A stretch of 64,000 nucleotides of DNA from Granulicella sibirica (GTDB lineage Bacteria; Acidobacteriota; Terriglobia; Terriglobales; Acidobacteriaceae). Within the stretch, counting starts at the first letter, position 1. The number at the start of each line of letters is the position of its first letter. Where the stretch lies: the NCBI RefSeq assembly GCF_004115155.1, contig NZ_RDSM01000006.1:140213-204212 (forward strand), read 5' to 3'. Positions 45,592 to 56,100 of the stretch are shown one piece after another. Below the pieces are notes generated by a model. The model was not told the DNA's origin and made no database searches. It was given only the letters and a program-made list of their open reading frames with translations. The position numbers and the translations under genes were made by a program.

Positions 45592-48498
45592 ATGCGTTCG
45601 TGCCCCCGTCTTGCGGCCTTGTTGTTCCTCTGTGTGGCCTCGATTGCACACGCCGCCGAAACTGAAGTTCGGTATCTGTCCGGCGTGGGCAAAGACGATC
45701 CGGTAAAGTGGCAGTTCCTGTGCGATCACGGACCGAATGCAAACCAGTGGTCCGCCATCGGCGTGCCGTCCAATTGGGAGCTGCAGGGCTTCGGCATCTA
45801 TACCTACGGCCGGGTCACACCGGCAGGAGGTTGGACCAAGGTTCACGGGGTCTATAAGCGCACCTTTACGACACCTGCTACGTGGCGGGACAAGGCCGTC
45901 ATCCTGAACTTTGAAGGCGTGATGACCGATACGCATGTCACGGTCAATGGCCAATCCGCGGGTCCGCTCCATCAGGGCGGCTATTACGCCTTCCACTACG
46001 ACATCACCAGCCTGCTCAAACCCGGCGGTCGGCCGAACGAGATCCAGGTCGACGTGGATGACGAATCCTCAGACGCCTCTGTCAATCGCGCCGAACGCCG
46101 TGGCGACTTCTGGAATTACGCCGGCATCTTCCGTCCGGTGTACCTGGAGGCCGTGCCGAAGACGTTCATTGAGCACCTGGCCGTCAACGCCACTGCGGCA
46201 GGCGTCCTGGAAGTCGATGCCAGGCTCGCCGACCGGCGCGCTGCGGAATCGTCCGGCGCAACGGTCAGTGTAGAAGCACAGGTGTTCGACCTGAGCGGCA
46301 AGCCGGTCGGAGAGCCGGTCACCCTTTCGAACGCAGCCTTCGGAGGCGTGGCACATCTTGCCGGAAAGATCTCTAATCCGCGACTGTGGACCGCTGAAAC
46401 GCCCAATTTGTACCGGCTGGACGTGCGCCTTAAGGTAAACGGGGCCGTGGTTCACACGGTGCACCAGAAATTCGGTTTCCGCACCATCGAGGTCCGTCCC
46501 GGGAAGGGCCTGTTCGTCAACGGCAACCGCATCTTCCTGAAAGGTGTGGATCGCCATTCGTTCTGGCCCGATTCCGGCCGCACCCTCTCGGAAAAAATCT
46601 CCAGAGATGACGTCAACCTGATCAAAGAGTTGAACGGAAACGCGGTCCGTTCCAGCCACTATTCCCCGGACCGTCACTTCCTGGACGCCTGCGATGAACT
46701 TGGCCTCTATGTGCTGGACGAACTCACAGGCTGGCAGGCGAAGTACGACACCGGCGTCGGCAGGAAGCTGGTGAAGGAGCTGGTCGAGCATGACGTGAAC
46801 CATCCCTCGATCCTCTTCTGGGACAACGGCAACGAAGGCGGTTTCAACTTCGATCTTGACGCCGACTACGCGAAGTACGATCCACAGGCGCGCTTAGTCC
46901 TGCATCCCTGGTCTGAGTTTCCCGTTGGCATCGCGGACACCAAGCACTATCCCACGTACCAGGGGCTGCAGCAGAAGCTCGCTGCCGATCCTGTCCTATT
47001 CCCCACGGAGATGCTGCACGGCCTATACGACGGCGGTGCAGGAGCTGGCATGCAGGATTACTGGGACGCCATTCTGAAGAGCAAGGCGGGCGCTGGCGGC
47101 TTCGTGTGGGCGCTTGTCGATGAAGACGTCAAGCGTGTGGACAAAGGCGGCATACTCGACTCTCAAGGCAACTATGCGCCTGATGGTATCGTCGGGCCGT
47201 ACCGTGAGCATGAACCCAGCTTCAATACCATCAAGCAGCTCTGGTCACCCATCATCGTCGCGCCTCCTGACAGCGGGTCACATGCCTACACTGTGACCAA
47301 CCGCTACAGCTTCCTGGATGCGGGCGGATGCACGTACGAGTGGCAGGCCATTGCGTTCCGCCGTCCCAGTGACGCACAGTCCGGGTCCATGGTGCTGACC
47401 TCTCGCATCGACCATGGCCGCTCACTGGCGCCCGGCGCCTCGGCAGCGTGGGATGGATGGGGACTCCCGGCATCCGCATCCGGACGCGGCAAAGCCAGGG
47501 CAGACGCCACCCGGCTCATCATCCGCGACGCGACCGGGCGGGTGATCCGGACCTATGTCTGGCCCGTCGAGAGCGCCGGAAGTGCACCGGACGCCACGGC
47601 GAAGCCCGGCGGCGGAGCGAAGCCTGCAGTAACGGAGACGCCGGAGGCATTCACCGCGAAGGCCGGCGATGTGTCCATCCAGATCGACAAGACCACCGGG
47701 CTGCTGGTGTCCGCCTCGTGGCAGGGACACACATACTCGCTGAAGAACGGGCCCCGCGTCGTTGCCATGGGACCGCGGCCGGTTCCGGTGCGCGGACAAA
47801 CCACGCCTCCGCCGCAGCCAGCCACTGCGGAGCCCTCGAAGCTGGTATCTCTCACGCATGCCATGGAGGGCGACGATCTGGTCATCTCAGCGGCCTTCGA
47901 CGGCCCCATGAAGATGCTGCGGTATCGTCTGAAGCCGAACGGTTGGCTCTCGCTTGACTACGTGTACGCCATGAGCGGCCCACACGAGTACTTCGGCATC
48001 GGCTTCGACTATCCTGAGGCCGAAGTGAAGGGCATGCGGTTCTTCGGACAGGGGCCGGATCCCGTCTACCAGAATCGCCTGGCCGGTGGAACTCTCGATG
48101 TCTGGCAAAGGTCCTACAACAACACCATGGTGGGCGACCCCGATGACCTGAAGCCGGGAGAACACTTTGACTACCCGGTGTTCAAGGGCTTCTACTCCGG
48201 CGTGCGTTGGGTGCAGTTCCACACCACTGAGGGCGAGATGACCGCTGCGGTGGAACAGCAGCCTGACTCGCCGGTCTACCTGCAGGTCTACGCGCCCAAA
48301 ACGGCATCGGCCAAACTGCTTGGGCAGGTCGCCGTGCCGTTTCCGTCCACCGGACTTTCGTTCCTAAATGCCATTCCGGCTATCGGCAATAAGTTTGGCG
48401 GGCCGCAAACCATGGGACCCATGGGGCAGTCCGCCATCGCAACGGGTGAATACAACGGCCATATCAGCCTGTACTTCGGACAGTTGCCGAAACGGTAG
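45592..48498 (+). CDS. GH2 glycoside hydrolase with long C-terminal region
   Basis: 968 aa from the ATG at 45592, preceded by CGGAG. A Sec signal peptide ends at AHAAE. The N-terminal GH2 domains (VPSNWELQGFGIYTYG, YGRVTPAGGWTKVHGVYKRTF) and TIM barrel (KGLFVNGNRIFLKGVDRHSFWPDSG) are clear. Acid/base is probably Glu415 in WDNGNEGGF; the nucleophile is probably Glu473 in FPTEMLHG. The last ~300 residues resemble a beta-galactosidase small-chain-like domain, preceded by a Pro/Ala-rich linker (about residues 665-685). The NGNEGG context differs from the other GH2 proteins, so another substrate is likely. It heads a unit with the two propeller genes that follow. Confidence 0.88.
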   Translation: MRSCPRLAALLFLCVASIAHAAETEVRYLSGVGKDDPVKWQFLCDHGPNANQWSAIGVPSNWELQGFGIYTYGRVTPAGGWTKVHGVYKRTFTTPATWRDKAVILNFEGVMTDTHVTVNGQSAGPLHQGGYYAFHYDITSLLKPGGRPNEIQVDVDDESSDASVNRAERRGDFWNYAGIFRPVYLEAVPKTFIEHLAVNATAAGVLEVDARLADRRAAESSGATVSVEAQVFDLSGKPVGEPVTLSNAAFGGVAHLAGKISNPRLWTAETPNLYRLDVRLKVNGAVVHTVHQKFGFRTIEVRPGKGLFVNGNRIFLKGVDRHSFWPDSGRTLSEKISRDDVNLIKELNGNAVRSSHYSPDRHFLDACDELGLYVLDELTGWQAKYDTGVGRKLVKELVEHDVNHPSILFWDNGNEGGFNFDLDADYAKYDPQARLVLHPWSEFPVGIADTKHYPTYQGLQQKLAADPVLFPTEMLHGLYDGGAGAGMQDYWDAILKSKAGAGGFVWALVDEDVKRVDKGGILDSQGNYAPDGIVGPYREHEPSFNTIKQLWSPIIVAPPDSGSHAYTVTNRYSFLDAGGCTYEWQAIAFRRPSDAQSGSMVLTSRIDHGRSLAPGASAAWDGWGLPASASGRGKARADATRLIIRDATGRVIRTYVWPVESAGSAPDATAKPGGGAKPAVTETPEAFTAKAGDVSIQIDKTTGLLVSASWQGHTYSLKNGPRVVAMGPRPVPVRGQTTPPPQPATAEPSKLVSLTHAMEGDDLVISAAFDGPMKMLRYRLKPNGWLSLDYVYAMSGPHEYFGIGFDYPEAEVKGMRFFGQGPDPVYQNRLAGGTLDVWQRSYNNTMVGDPDDLKPGEHFDYPVFKGFYSGVRWVQFHTTEGEMTAAVEQQPDSPVYLQVYAPKTASAKLLGQVAVPFPSTGLSFLNAIPAIGNKFGGPQTMGPMGQSAIATGEYNGHISLYFGQLPKR

Positions 48499-48583
48499 CG
48501 TTTACCTGCTCGAATGAGCACAGTAGCGGGTGTTCTGCATTCAGACGCTTGAGTGCAGACGCCCAAAAAGGAGTTCCTGTCCG

Positions 48584-50473
48584 ATGATTCCTGGTGCACC
48601 TCATCGCGATGCCTTGGCGCGGCCTTTCCGTTCGCTGCCCGCACGTCTCTGTCTCCTCCTAGTAGCGGCATGCGCCTGTTCGTCTGCGCAGGTGGATGTA
48701 CTCACACAGCACAACGATGCTGCCAGAACGGGCGCGAACCTCCACGAAACGGCACTGACGCCGCGCAGTGTGAACCAGGTGGGCTTCGGCATGCTGTTCA
48801 AGCGCGCCCTGGATGACCAGCTGTACACCCAGCCACTGGTGGCGACCGGCATCCAGGCAGGCGGCGGCACACGGGACATCGTCTATGTTACGACCGTGAA
48901 CAACAGCGTGTACGCCTTTGACGCAAACGACCCCGAAGCCGCCCCGCCACTGTGGCACGTGAACTTTGGCACGCCGGCAGACGTTCACAGCGCCGACTTC
49001 GGATGTCTGGACATCAACGGCAACATGGGCATCATCGGTACGCCCGTGATCGATAAGGCGGGCGGGATCCTCTATGTGGTCTCGCTCACGCGTGCAGGCG
49101 CGGCCGCCGGTTCGGGAACAGGGTACACACAGAGGCTGCACGCGCTGGACCTGGCCACCGGCGCGGATGTGCCGGGAAGCCCTGTTGTCATCAGCGCCCC
49201 TGCCTTCGATCCCCTCAGGCAGAATCAGCGTCCTGGCCTGATGCTGGCCAACGGCATGGTGTACGTGGGCTACGCCTCGCACTGCGACAAGGAGCCGTAC
49301 CACGGCTTCCTGATGGCGTATGACACGAAGACGCTGACACAGGTGGGCGTCTTCAACACCTCGCCCACCGGATCGGAGGCCAGCATCTGGCAATCGGGGC
49401 AGCCGCCGTCAGTCGATCCCGAAGGAAACATCTTTGTCGTGACCGGTAACGGAAGCTGGGACGGCATTTCAAACTTCAGCGAGAGTTTTCTAAAGCTGTC
49501 GCCTCAGCTCAAGTTGCTGGACTGGTTCACACCGACGAATCACTTCGAGCTCGACAAGGGGGACACCGACCTCGACTCGTCCGGGGCGACGCTGATTCCG
49601 GGAACCCATCTCGTTCTGGGCGGCGGTAAAGAGGGCGTGCTGTACACGCTGGACACCCGCAACCTGGGTCACCTGGGCGATGAACATGCGTTGCAGCACT
49701 TCCGCGCCACCGCCTCACACCTGCATTCACTTGTGTACTGGAGCAGCGTCAAGAACGGGAACCTGCTCTATGTCTGGGGCCAACGGGACAAGGCCAAGGT
49801 CTACAAGCTGCAAGGCAACGCGGTCGCCGAAACGCCGTTGACCGAGAGAGACATCCCCAACGAAGGCCATCCAGGTGCAATGTTGTCGCTCTCGGCAAAT
49901 GGTGACAAAGACGGAATCCTGTGGGCGGCAATCCACGCAACGGGAGATTCATGGCATGAGTCGCGTCCTGGTGTTCTTTATGCCTATGACGCCGACAACA
50001 TACGCCACGAGCTATGGAACTCCTTGCAGACGCCAGCCCGGGACGACTGTGGCAGATACTCCAAGATGGCTCCGCCCACCGTCGCAAATGGGCGCGTATA
50101 CCTGGCAAGCTTCGGCTCGGAGAACATCGGGACCGGTCAGTTCTGTGTCTATGGTCTGCTGCCACCCGCGGGTGCTGCATCGCTTGCTGCGCCGTCAGCG
50201 GTTACTGCAGCGGTCGCTGCAAAGCGCTTGATGCTTACCTGGGCTCCAGTGCAGGGTGCGCTTGTGTACCGTGTCCTGAGAAAGAGCACGCTCGACCCCA
50301 AGGCGAAGACTGTAGCGATGGGACTTACCAAGCCCTCCTATACAGAACCGGCGCCTGAGCGCGGGGAGTCGATGTCGTATTCGGTAGTTGCTGTGGCTGC
50401 GGATGGACGGGTCAGTCCCGTTTCCGGCTCCGCGACGATCGCTTCGCCCAAACGCAAAGAGATGGAGGATTAA
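48584..50473 (+). CDS. Exported quinoprotein-like (PQQ-like) beta-propeller with C-terminal Fn3-like domain
   Basis: 629 aa from the ATG at 48584 behind AAAAAGGAG. A signal peptide ends at CACSSAQ. Propeller repeats include DIVYVTTVNNSVYAFDAND, GIIGTPVIDKAGGILYVVS, GLMLANGMVYVGYASH and GTHLVLGGGKEGVLYTLDT, the pattern of pyrrolo-quinoline-quinone-type eight-bladed propellers. No dehydrogenase cofactor triad is evident, so it may be a binding or structural protein instead of an enzyme. The end (LMLTWAPVQGALVYRVLRKST, SYSVVAVAADGRVS) is a fibronectin-III-like domain. It starts 85 bases after the GH2 gene, and its stop is two bases from the next start. Confidence 0.85.
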   Translation: MIPGAPHRDALARPFRSLPARLCLLLVAACACSSAQVDVLTQHNDAARTGANLHETALTPRSVNQVGFGMLFKRALDDQLYTQPLVATGIQAGGGTRDIVYVTTVNNSVYAFDANDPEAAPPLWHVNFGTPADVHSADFGCLDINGNMGIIGTPVIDKAGGILYVVSLTRAGAAAGSGTGYTQRLHALDLATGADVPGSPVVISAPAFDPLRQNQRPGLMLANGMVYVGYASHCDKEPYHGFLMAYDTKTLTQVGVFNTSPTGSEASIWQSGQPPSVDPEGNIFVVTGNGSWDGISNFSESFLKLSPQLKLLDWFTPTNHFELDKGDTDLDSSGATLIPGTHLVLGGGKEGVLYTLDTRNLGHLGDEHALQHFRATASHLHSLVYWSSVKNGNLLYVWGQRDKAKVYKLQGNAVAETPLTERDIPNEGHPGAMLSLSANGDKDGILWAAIHATGDSWHESRPGVLYAYDADNIRHELWNSLQTPARDDCGRYSKMAPPTVANGRVYLASFGSENIGTGQFCVYGLLPPAGAASLAAPSAVTAAVAAKRLMLTWAPVQGALVYRVLRKSTLDPKAKTVAMGLTKPSYTEPAPERGESMSYSVVAVAADGRVSPVSGSATIASPKRKEMED

Positions 50474-50475
50474 TC

Positions 50476-51458
50476 ATGACGCTAGGAGTTCGTCTTCTCG
50501 CGTGCCTGTTGGTCGCATGGGGCACGTCCGTTGCACAAACACAGGGCAGCGCCCGTAGGTCCTCGCCGTTGCCCGGCAAGGGGCTGGCTGAACATGACTT
50601 CCTGTACGCCGGGGAATCGCACGAGCGCGCGCTCTTTCTGGTGCGGCAAGGGAAGGTCGTCTGGTCGTACGACGACCCTGCAGGCAAGGGCGAAGTCAGC
50701 GACGCAGTGAGGCTTTCCAACGGGAATGTTCTCTTCGCCCACCAGTTCGGCGTCACCGAGATCACTCCAGAAAAGAAGGTTGTCTGGAACTATGACACTC
50801 CGGCCGGTCATGAAGTCCACACCGCCATGCCTATCGGAAAGGACCGCGTCCTCTATATCCAGAACGGCAATCCGGCCGTGTTGCGGGTCGCAACATCGTC
50901 ACAAATGTGACCGAGCACGAGGTCACGTTGCAGACGAAACATCCCGACAGCACGCATGGGCAATTTCGTCACGCCCGCCTCACGGAACAAGGCACGCTGA
51001 TGGTGGCGCACATGGATTTGAACAAGGTCGTGGAATACGATTTCGACGGGAAAGAGCTCTGGTCCTTTCCGGCAGTCGTTCCATGGGGCGTCACGCCCCT
51101 GTCGAATGACAACGTTCTGATCACGGACCGGGAAGGCGTGCGCGAGGTGACGCGCCGCGGAGACATACCCTGGAGCTTCCGTCCGTCCGACACACCCGCT
51201 TACCCGTTTACCAGTCTGCAGCAGGCGTGGCGGCTGCCAAACGGCAACACTGTGATCAACAACTGGATCAACGAGTGGACCGAGACGCCGACAAACGAAC
51301 CGGGTTCCGTGCAGGCCATTGAACTCACACCCACAAAGCAGGTGGTGTGGGTACTCCAGTCATGGAACCCGCCGGCGAACCTGGGACCAGCCACAACCAT
51401 ACAGTTTCTTGGCATCGGCCCGGCAGCGGAGGACGTTCACTTCGGGCCACTCCACTAG
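50476..51458 (+). pseudogene. Exported arylsulfotransferase/NHL-like propeller, split by a frameshift
   Basis: Two frames, 50476-50910 and 50907-51458, together make one protein of about 327 aa. The first half has a signal peptide (LLACLLVAWGTSVAQ) and propeller strands (LFLVRQGKVVWSYDD, VRLSNGNVLFAHQFGVTEIT); the second continues the same strands (TEQGTLMVAHMDLNKVVEYDFDGKELWSF, WRLPNGNTVINNW). The break is near 50890: the upstream frame reads NPAVLRVA and the downstream frame NIVTNVTEHE, which one extra base would join. It is either a recent mutation or a sequencing error. The start is coupled to the quinoprotein gene (GGAGG before ATG). Its role is unknown; such propellers bind or sense carbohydrates or act on aryl substrates. 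Confidence 0.75.
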
Positions 51459-51520
51459 ACGGATCGCTCAACGCAGCAGATATCAAGTGAAGAACTGACC
51501 CTGGCATGTAGCAGCGATCG

Positions 51521-52846
51521 CTACCAGGAGTGGACAGCGACCACTTCGGTGGAGATTGGGACCTGATTGATGACCGTGGTGTGCAACACGAGTTGCAAAT
51601 TCCTCTTCTCCCATCCTCTTGGGAGAGATCCCGTAAGTGCGTTCATCTTCTCCGCGTCGCAGATAAAATTGGCTGCTGCCTGGTTGCTGTAGGTGTTGAT
51701 ACCGGCAATAAAAAGGGCAAAGCTGCCAGTGACCGAATTCGGGATCCGAGACACAATCACGTAGTCTTCGCCCTTTACCCCGTCGGTGCTATTGGATTGG
51801 ACCCAGACAAGCTTGTGTTGCTGATGATCCACAATTCCACCCTGGTCCAGGCTGTAGCGAAAGCTATCGGTGAGTTCCAAAGTCCACATATTGCTGAACC
51901 CACCAATAAGGACCGTCGGCGACGCATGCAGGTCAGTGACGGTGAGATCGCTTCCGTAACGGAGGTCGTATTTCTTGCCCAGGCGGGTCAGTGTCGATGC
52001 CACCCGCGCAACAGCGGCCACGTCGCCAAGCCCAATCAGCGAATTATTGGAGACCAGAGAGCTCTGGTTGAGCAGCTTGCCATTCTGGATGTCAGCAATC
52101 AGCCCAGAGTTTGCGTTCGGAACACGATGTTCTGATTGGTAATTGCTGATGAACCCTGAGGAGAGGTAATAGGTATAGCTGCCACCGAAATACACGACCG
52201 CGTCTTTGGGGCTGCTGGTGAATGGGCTCCAGAAGCGATTGAAGGTGAGTTCCGCCCGCATGTGAATAATCTCGCGCTGTGAGAACCACGCAATCGCAAG
52301 CAGACCTGCCAGTAGCAGAGACCATCTCCATGCTGACCATCTGCCCGCCCGCAGGACCAATGGGGCCGGTCCCGCAAGAACCTCCGGCTCAGACGGATCC
52401 GGCAGAGCCACCGTGTCCATAGGGGGAAACTGGGGTTGCCATGCTACACCAGCGTCTTCGAGCGGGGAGGACAGGGAATCCGATCGGGATGGAAGCTCTA
52501 TCGTCTCGAATGTAGCTCGATAGGAGCCATTGGGGATGTCGATGCGAATTCCGCTGCGCGGCTCGCCCTTTTGCATATAGTGCTGCGCTAAACGCTTACG
52601 TACCTCTGCAGCCCTGGAACGGACAACGGGATCGTTTCCTGTGTCGTAGTCGGGAGCTCTGCCAAAGACCTCCGATCCAATGACGCGCTCGCGAAGCATG
52701 TTTCCTTCACCGTTCAAGGTGTGCTTCACGATGTAGCGCAGCAGTGCCTGACACTGCTTGCTGGAGCTAAAGCTGTGGCCATGCAGAAGCTCTTCAAGGG
52801 CCTGTTCTGCAAGAATGGCGTCGATCTCGACAATCATGTACTGCAT
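51521..52846 (-). CDS. Membrane-anchored winged-helix-like putative regulator
   Basis: A 441 aa protein. Residues 20-115 form the conserved acidobacterial/proteobacterial regulatory domain SSKQCQALLRYIVKHTL, LRERVIGSEVFGRAPDYDTG, DPVVRSRAAEVRKRLAQHY, GIRIDIPNGSYRATF, which also occurs at the front of TolB-like or cyclase-like regulators and probably binds DNA. A membrane helix follows (WRWSLLLAGLLAIAWF, about residues 172-188), and the rest (about 250 aa) would be periplasmic. This layout fits a one-component transmembrane sensor. It is divergent from the second TonB receptor gene, whose promoter region carries phased GAGTAC repeats, and it probably controls that receptor. This is inference from position. 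Confidence 0.8.
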   Translation of the reverse strand: MQYMIVEIDAILAEQALEELLHGHSFSSSKQCQALLRYIVKHTLNGEGNMLRERVIGSEVFGRAPDYDTGNDPVVRSRAAEVRKRLAQHYMQKGEPRSGIRIDIPNGSYRATFETIELPSRSDSLSSPLEDAGVAWQPQFPPMDTVALPDPSEPEVLAGPAPLVLRAGRWSAWRWSLLLAGLLAIAWFSQREIIHMRAELTFNRFWSPFTSSPKDAVVYFGGSYTYYLSSGFISNYQSEHRVPNANSGLIADIQNGKLLNQSSLVSNNSLIGLGDVAAVARVASTLTRLGKKYDLRYGSDLTVTDLHASPTVLIGGFSNMWTLELTDSFRYSLDQGGIVDHQQHKLVWVQSNSTDGVKGEDYVIVSRIPNSVTGSFALFIAGINTYSNQAAANFICDAEKMNALTGSLPRGWEKRNLQLVLHTTVINQVPISTEVVAVHSW

Positions 52847-53167
52847 CTCCGAGACTTTCCAACGGGTGCGTTCGATGCAGAGCGAAAGCTCGCACTGCCG
52901 ATTGGCGGCATGCAGAAGAGTACTGTACTCCCGAAAAAGAGTACAGCACCCTCCCGCAAATTATTGAAAAAGGAGGCTAAGCCAAGCCGCGAATGGGTGC
53001 AGCACCGTATTCGACCTAACGGTCCTCTCATCACGGGAGTTCTATTGGGCCGCAACTAAGGATCGGATCCGAACGTCGCGGACCGCATCATCTGCGCACG
53101 ACGGATTCAAAACCGACACCAAACTACCGAGCACATGTGGTTCCCCAATTGGAAGGTGAGGTCCAAA
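52847..53167. other. Divergent promoter region regulator/TonB receptor
   Basis: 321 bases without a gene. It contains the GAGTAC repeat pair (52918-52949) and the short palindrome TCGGATCCGA at 53063-53072. Confidence 0.5.
52918..52949. promoter_or_regulatory. Phased GAGTAC repeats, candidate operator
   Basis: GAGTACTGTACTC (52918-52930, a perfect inverted repeat around one T) is followed by GAGTACAGCAC starting at 52939. Start-to-start spacing is 21 bases, two helical turns, so two protein subunits could bind on the same face. It lies about 70-100 bases upstream of the regulator start. Confidence 0.45.
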
Positions 53168-56100
53168 ATGAACGTCCAGCGCACATTGCTGCCGCTAGTC
53201 ATCCTGTTGTCGACTGGCTTGGCGAGAGCTCAACAATTCACCGGGAGAGTGACCGACCCTACTGGAGCCGTCGTCCCGAAGGTGACCATTACTGCGCGCA
53301 ACATCGATACCAATGTGAGTGCCAAGACACTGACAACGAACTCCGGCGACTACACCATCCCCTATCTCAAGGCCGGCAACTACACGGTGACCGCTGAGGC
53401 GAAGGGCTTCGAGCGTGAGTTGCACACGGGAATCAATCTGCAGGTCGAACAGACAGCAACAGTGAACTTTTCCCTGAAGATCGGGAGCATGACGGAAACC
53501 GTGACCGTTAACAGCGATCCGCTGATTGATTTCGGAAAGGCGGATGCGGGTGAGGTTGTGGAAAATACGCGCGTCACAGAGCTGCCTCTGAACGGCCGCG
53601 ATCCGGGCATGCTGTCCATCCTGACGGCCGGCGTGACATGGAACCAGGGAAGTTTGCAGTATCAGCGCCCGTTTGATGACACGCAGGCCAACACGGCCAT
53701 CAATGGCGGCGGCTCCGGTAATGTGGAACTGATGCTGGACGGAGTTTCCAACGAAGCGTCCTCAACGAACAATACCGGCAACGCACGCATTGCCTATGTG
53801 CCACCGGTGGACTCGGTTCAGGAGTTCAAGATCATCACCAATGCATACGACGCGCAGTTTGGACGCAACTCCGGCGGCGTGGAGGACGTGATCCTGAAGT
53901 CCGGCACGAACTTCATCCATGGCGACGTGTACGAATACGCCCGCCGGACCTTTCTGGATGCGAATACGTGGCAGAACGACTACAAGATCGCCACGGCGCT
54001 GCCCGGTTCCAGCGTGTCTCAGTTCTCCACCCAGAAACACAAGCTCGATCAGTACGGCTTTGAGCTTGACGGCCCCGTCGTGATCCCTAAGCTCTACAAC
54101 GGGCGGGACAAGACGTTCTTCGCGATGCAGTATGAGAACTGGAACGAGATAGAGCCCAATACCATCACCGATTCTGTCCCGGATCCGGCCTGGCTAACCG
54201 GTGACTTTACCAACCTACGGTATTGGAACGGCTCGTCCTATGCTCCCATCAGCCTGCTTGACCCCATGAACATCACCCAGAACGCGAAGGGCACCTATGT
54301 GCGTGTTCCTTTCGGCCCGACCGACAGCATCAATCCGACACCTGCAGCGAACATCATTCCCGCTTCACGCATCAATCCGGTCGCGCAAAAGATACTCTCT
54401 TTCTACCCCAAGCCCAACACCGCAACGGCCCCGGGCACCAATCCCTTTGCCAACAACTACACAGTTGCGGCGCAGGATACGGACCGGTACCGCAACGCCC
54501 TCGCGAAACTGGACCAGAACCTATCGGCCAAAGACCGCTTGAGTTTCCACTATGGATACTGGGAACGGGTCGAGATTCGCAGTACGAACGGCTTCACCAA
54601 CGATGCGGGTAATGGTCAGCTGCCCCATGGAGAACGCAGTCACACGTTCACGCTGGAAGAGACTCACACAGTAAGCCCCAACCTGTTGATCGACTTTCGA
54701 GCCAACGTATCCGTAAGAGCCGACTACTCCATTGGGGGCCCGCGCTTCGATCCAACGACCCTTGGCTGGTCTCCAGCCGATGTGGCCGCTATGGGAACCG
54801 CTGCCGCGTCCGAGTTTCCCTACATTTCCGTGAGTGAATTTGCCTCCCTGGGTACGAATAGCGATGGGCAAACGGTCAGCAATTCTCTCCTCCTGTTTCC
54901 CTCGGCGACCTGGGTCAAGAATAAACACTCGATGCATTTTGGACTCGACGCGCGCTTCCAGCAGTCGGCTGACAACATCGTCGGGGGCGGCAACAATCTT
55001 TGGGTGGATCGCACCTGGACCCAGACGAACTGTGGCAGTTGTGGCTCGTGGGACCCCGCCAGCGGCAATTCCATTGCGTCGTTGCTTCTGGGCAATCTGA
55101 CGTCAGGCTCCAACACCATCAACACAAAGACGTTCTGGTCTGCGCACTACTGGGCTCCGTTCTTCCAGGACGACTGGAAGATTACGAAAAACCTGACACT
55201 GAATCTCGGCGTGCGCTGGGACTTCGATCCCGCCCAGACTGAGCGGAATAACTTTGGTAATTACGCGTTCAACACCACGGCTGTGAATCCGATCAGCTCT
55301 CAGGTATCGGTTCCCGGCTATTCGCAGATTCTTGGTGGGATTACGTACCTCGGCGTCAACGGCAATCCTCGCGCACCGTTTGCACTTAGGAAGTACAACA
55401 TCCAGCCACGCGTTGGCTTCGCTTATGCCTTGAACAACAGAATGGTGCTTCGCGGAGGCTTTGGTGAGTCCTACAGAAGCCCTCAGAATGCCGCCTCTTC
55501 GTATGGCTACAATGCCACCACCAATTACCAGGCGAGCGATCCTACCCATCCCGGCAGTACCTACCCCAACCTCGCAAATCCCATCAGCCATCTCTACTCT
55601 TCCGTGGTTCAGCCTACGGGAAACTCGCTGGGCATGTTGGAGCAGCTGGGACAGAACCCTTTTTTCCTGAATCCTAATTACAAGATTCCCAGCTTCTGGA
55701 CGTATTCCCTGGGGATCCAGCAGCAGTTGTCTAAAAGCGACACAATCAGCATCGCATATGTGGGCAGCCGCCTCTACAACGGCGACAGCAGCGATAACAT
55801 CAACCATCAAAGTGCGTCGGCCTATGCGCCCTGCAACCCTGCGTTGGGCGGACGGAATGAAGTCTGCAGCAACAACAATCCCCAAAACACATTCCTTGGG
55901 GTGAATGGCTTTCAAGGCTCGAACTATTACGACCAGACCACGATCAATGGTCTGAACTTTACACGTCCGTTTCCGGAGTTCGGGGATATTACGGAGTATC
56001 AGCTGAATGATGCACGTACCTGGTACAACTCCCTTCAGGTTACTGGAGCTCATAAGTGGAACAACTCCCTTACCATGCACGGCACCTGGACTTGGTCCAA

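Noticed and set aside
55103..56080. A 325-codon frame antisense to the second TonB receptor gene
   Set aside because: Shadow of the receptor barrel; no family features.
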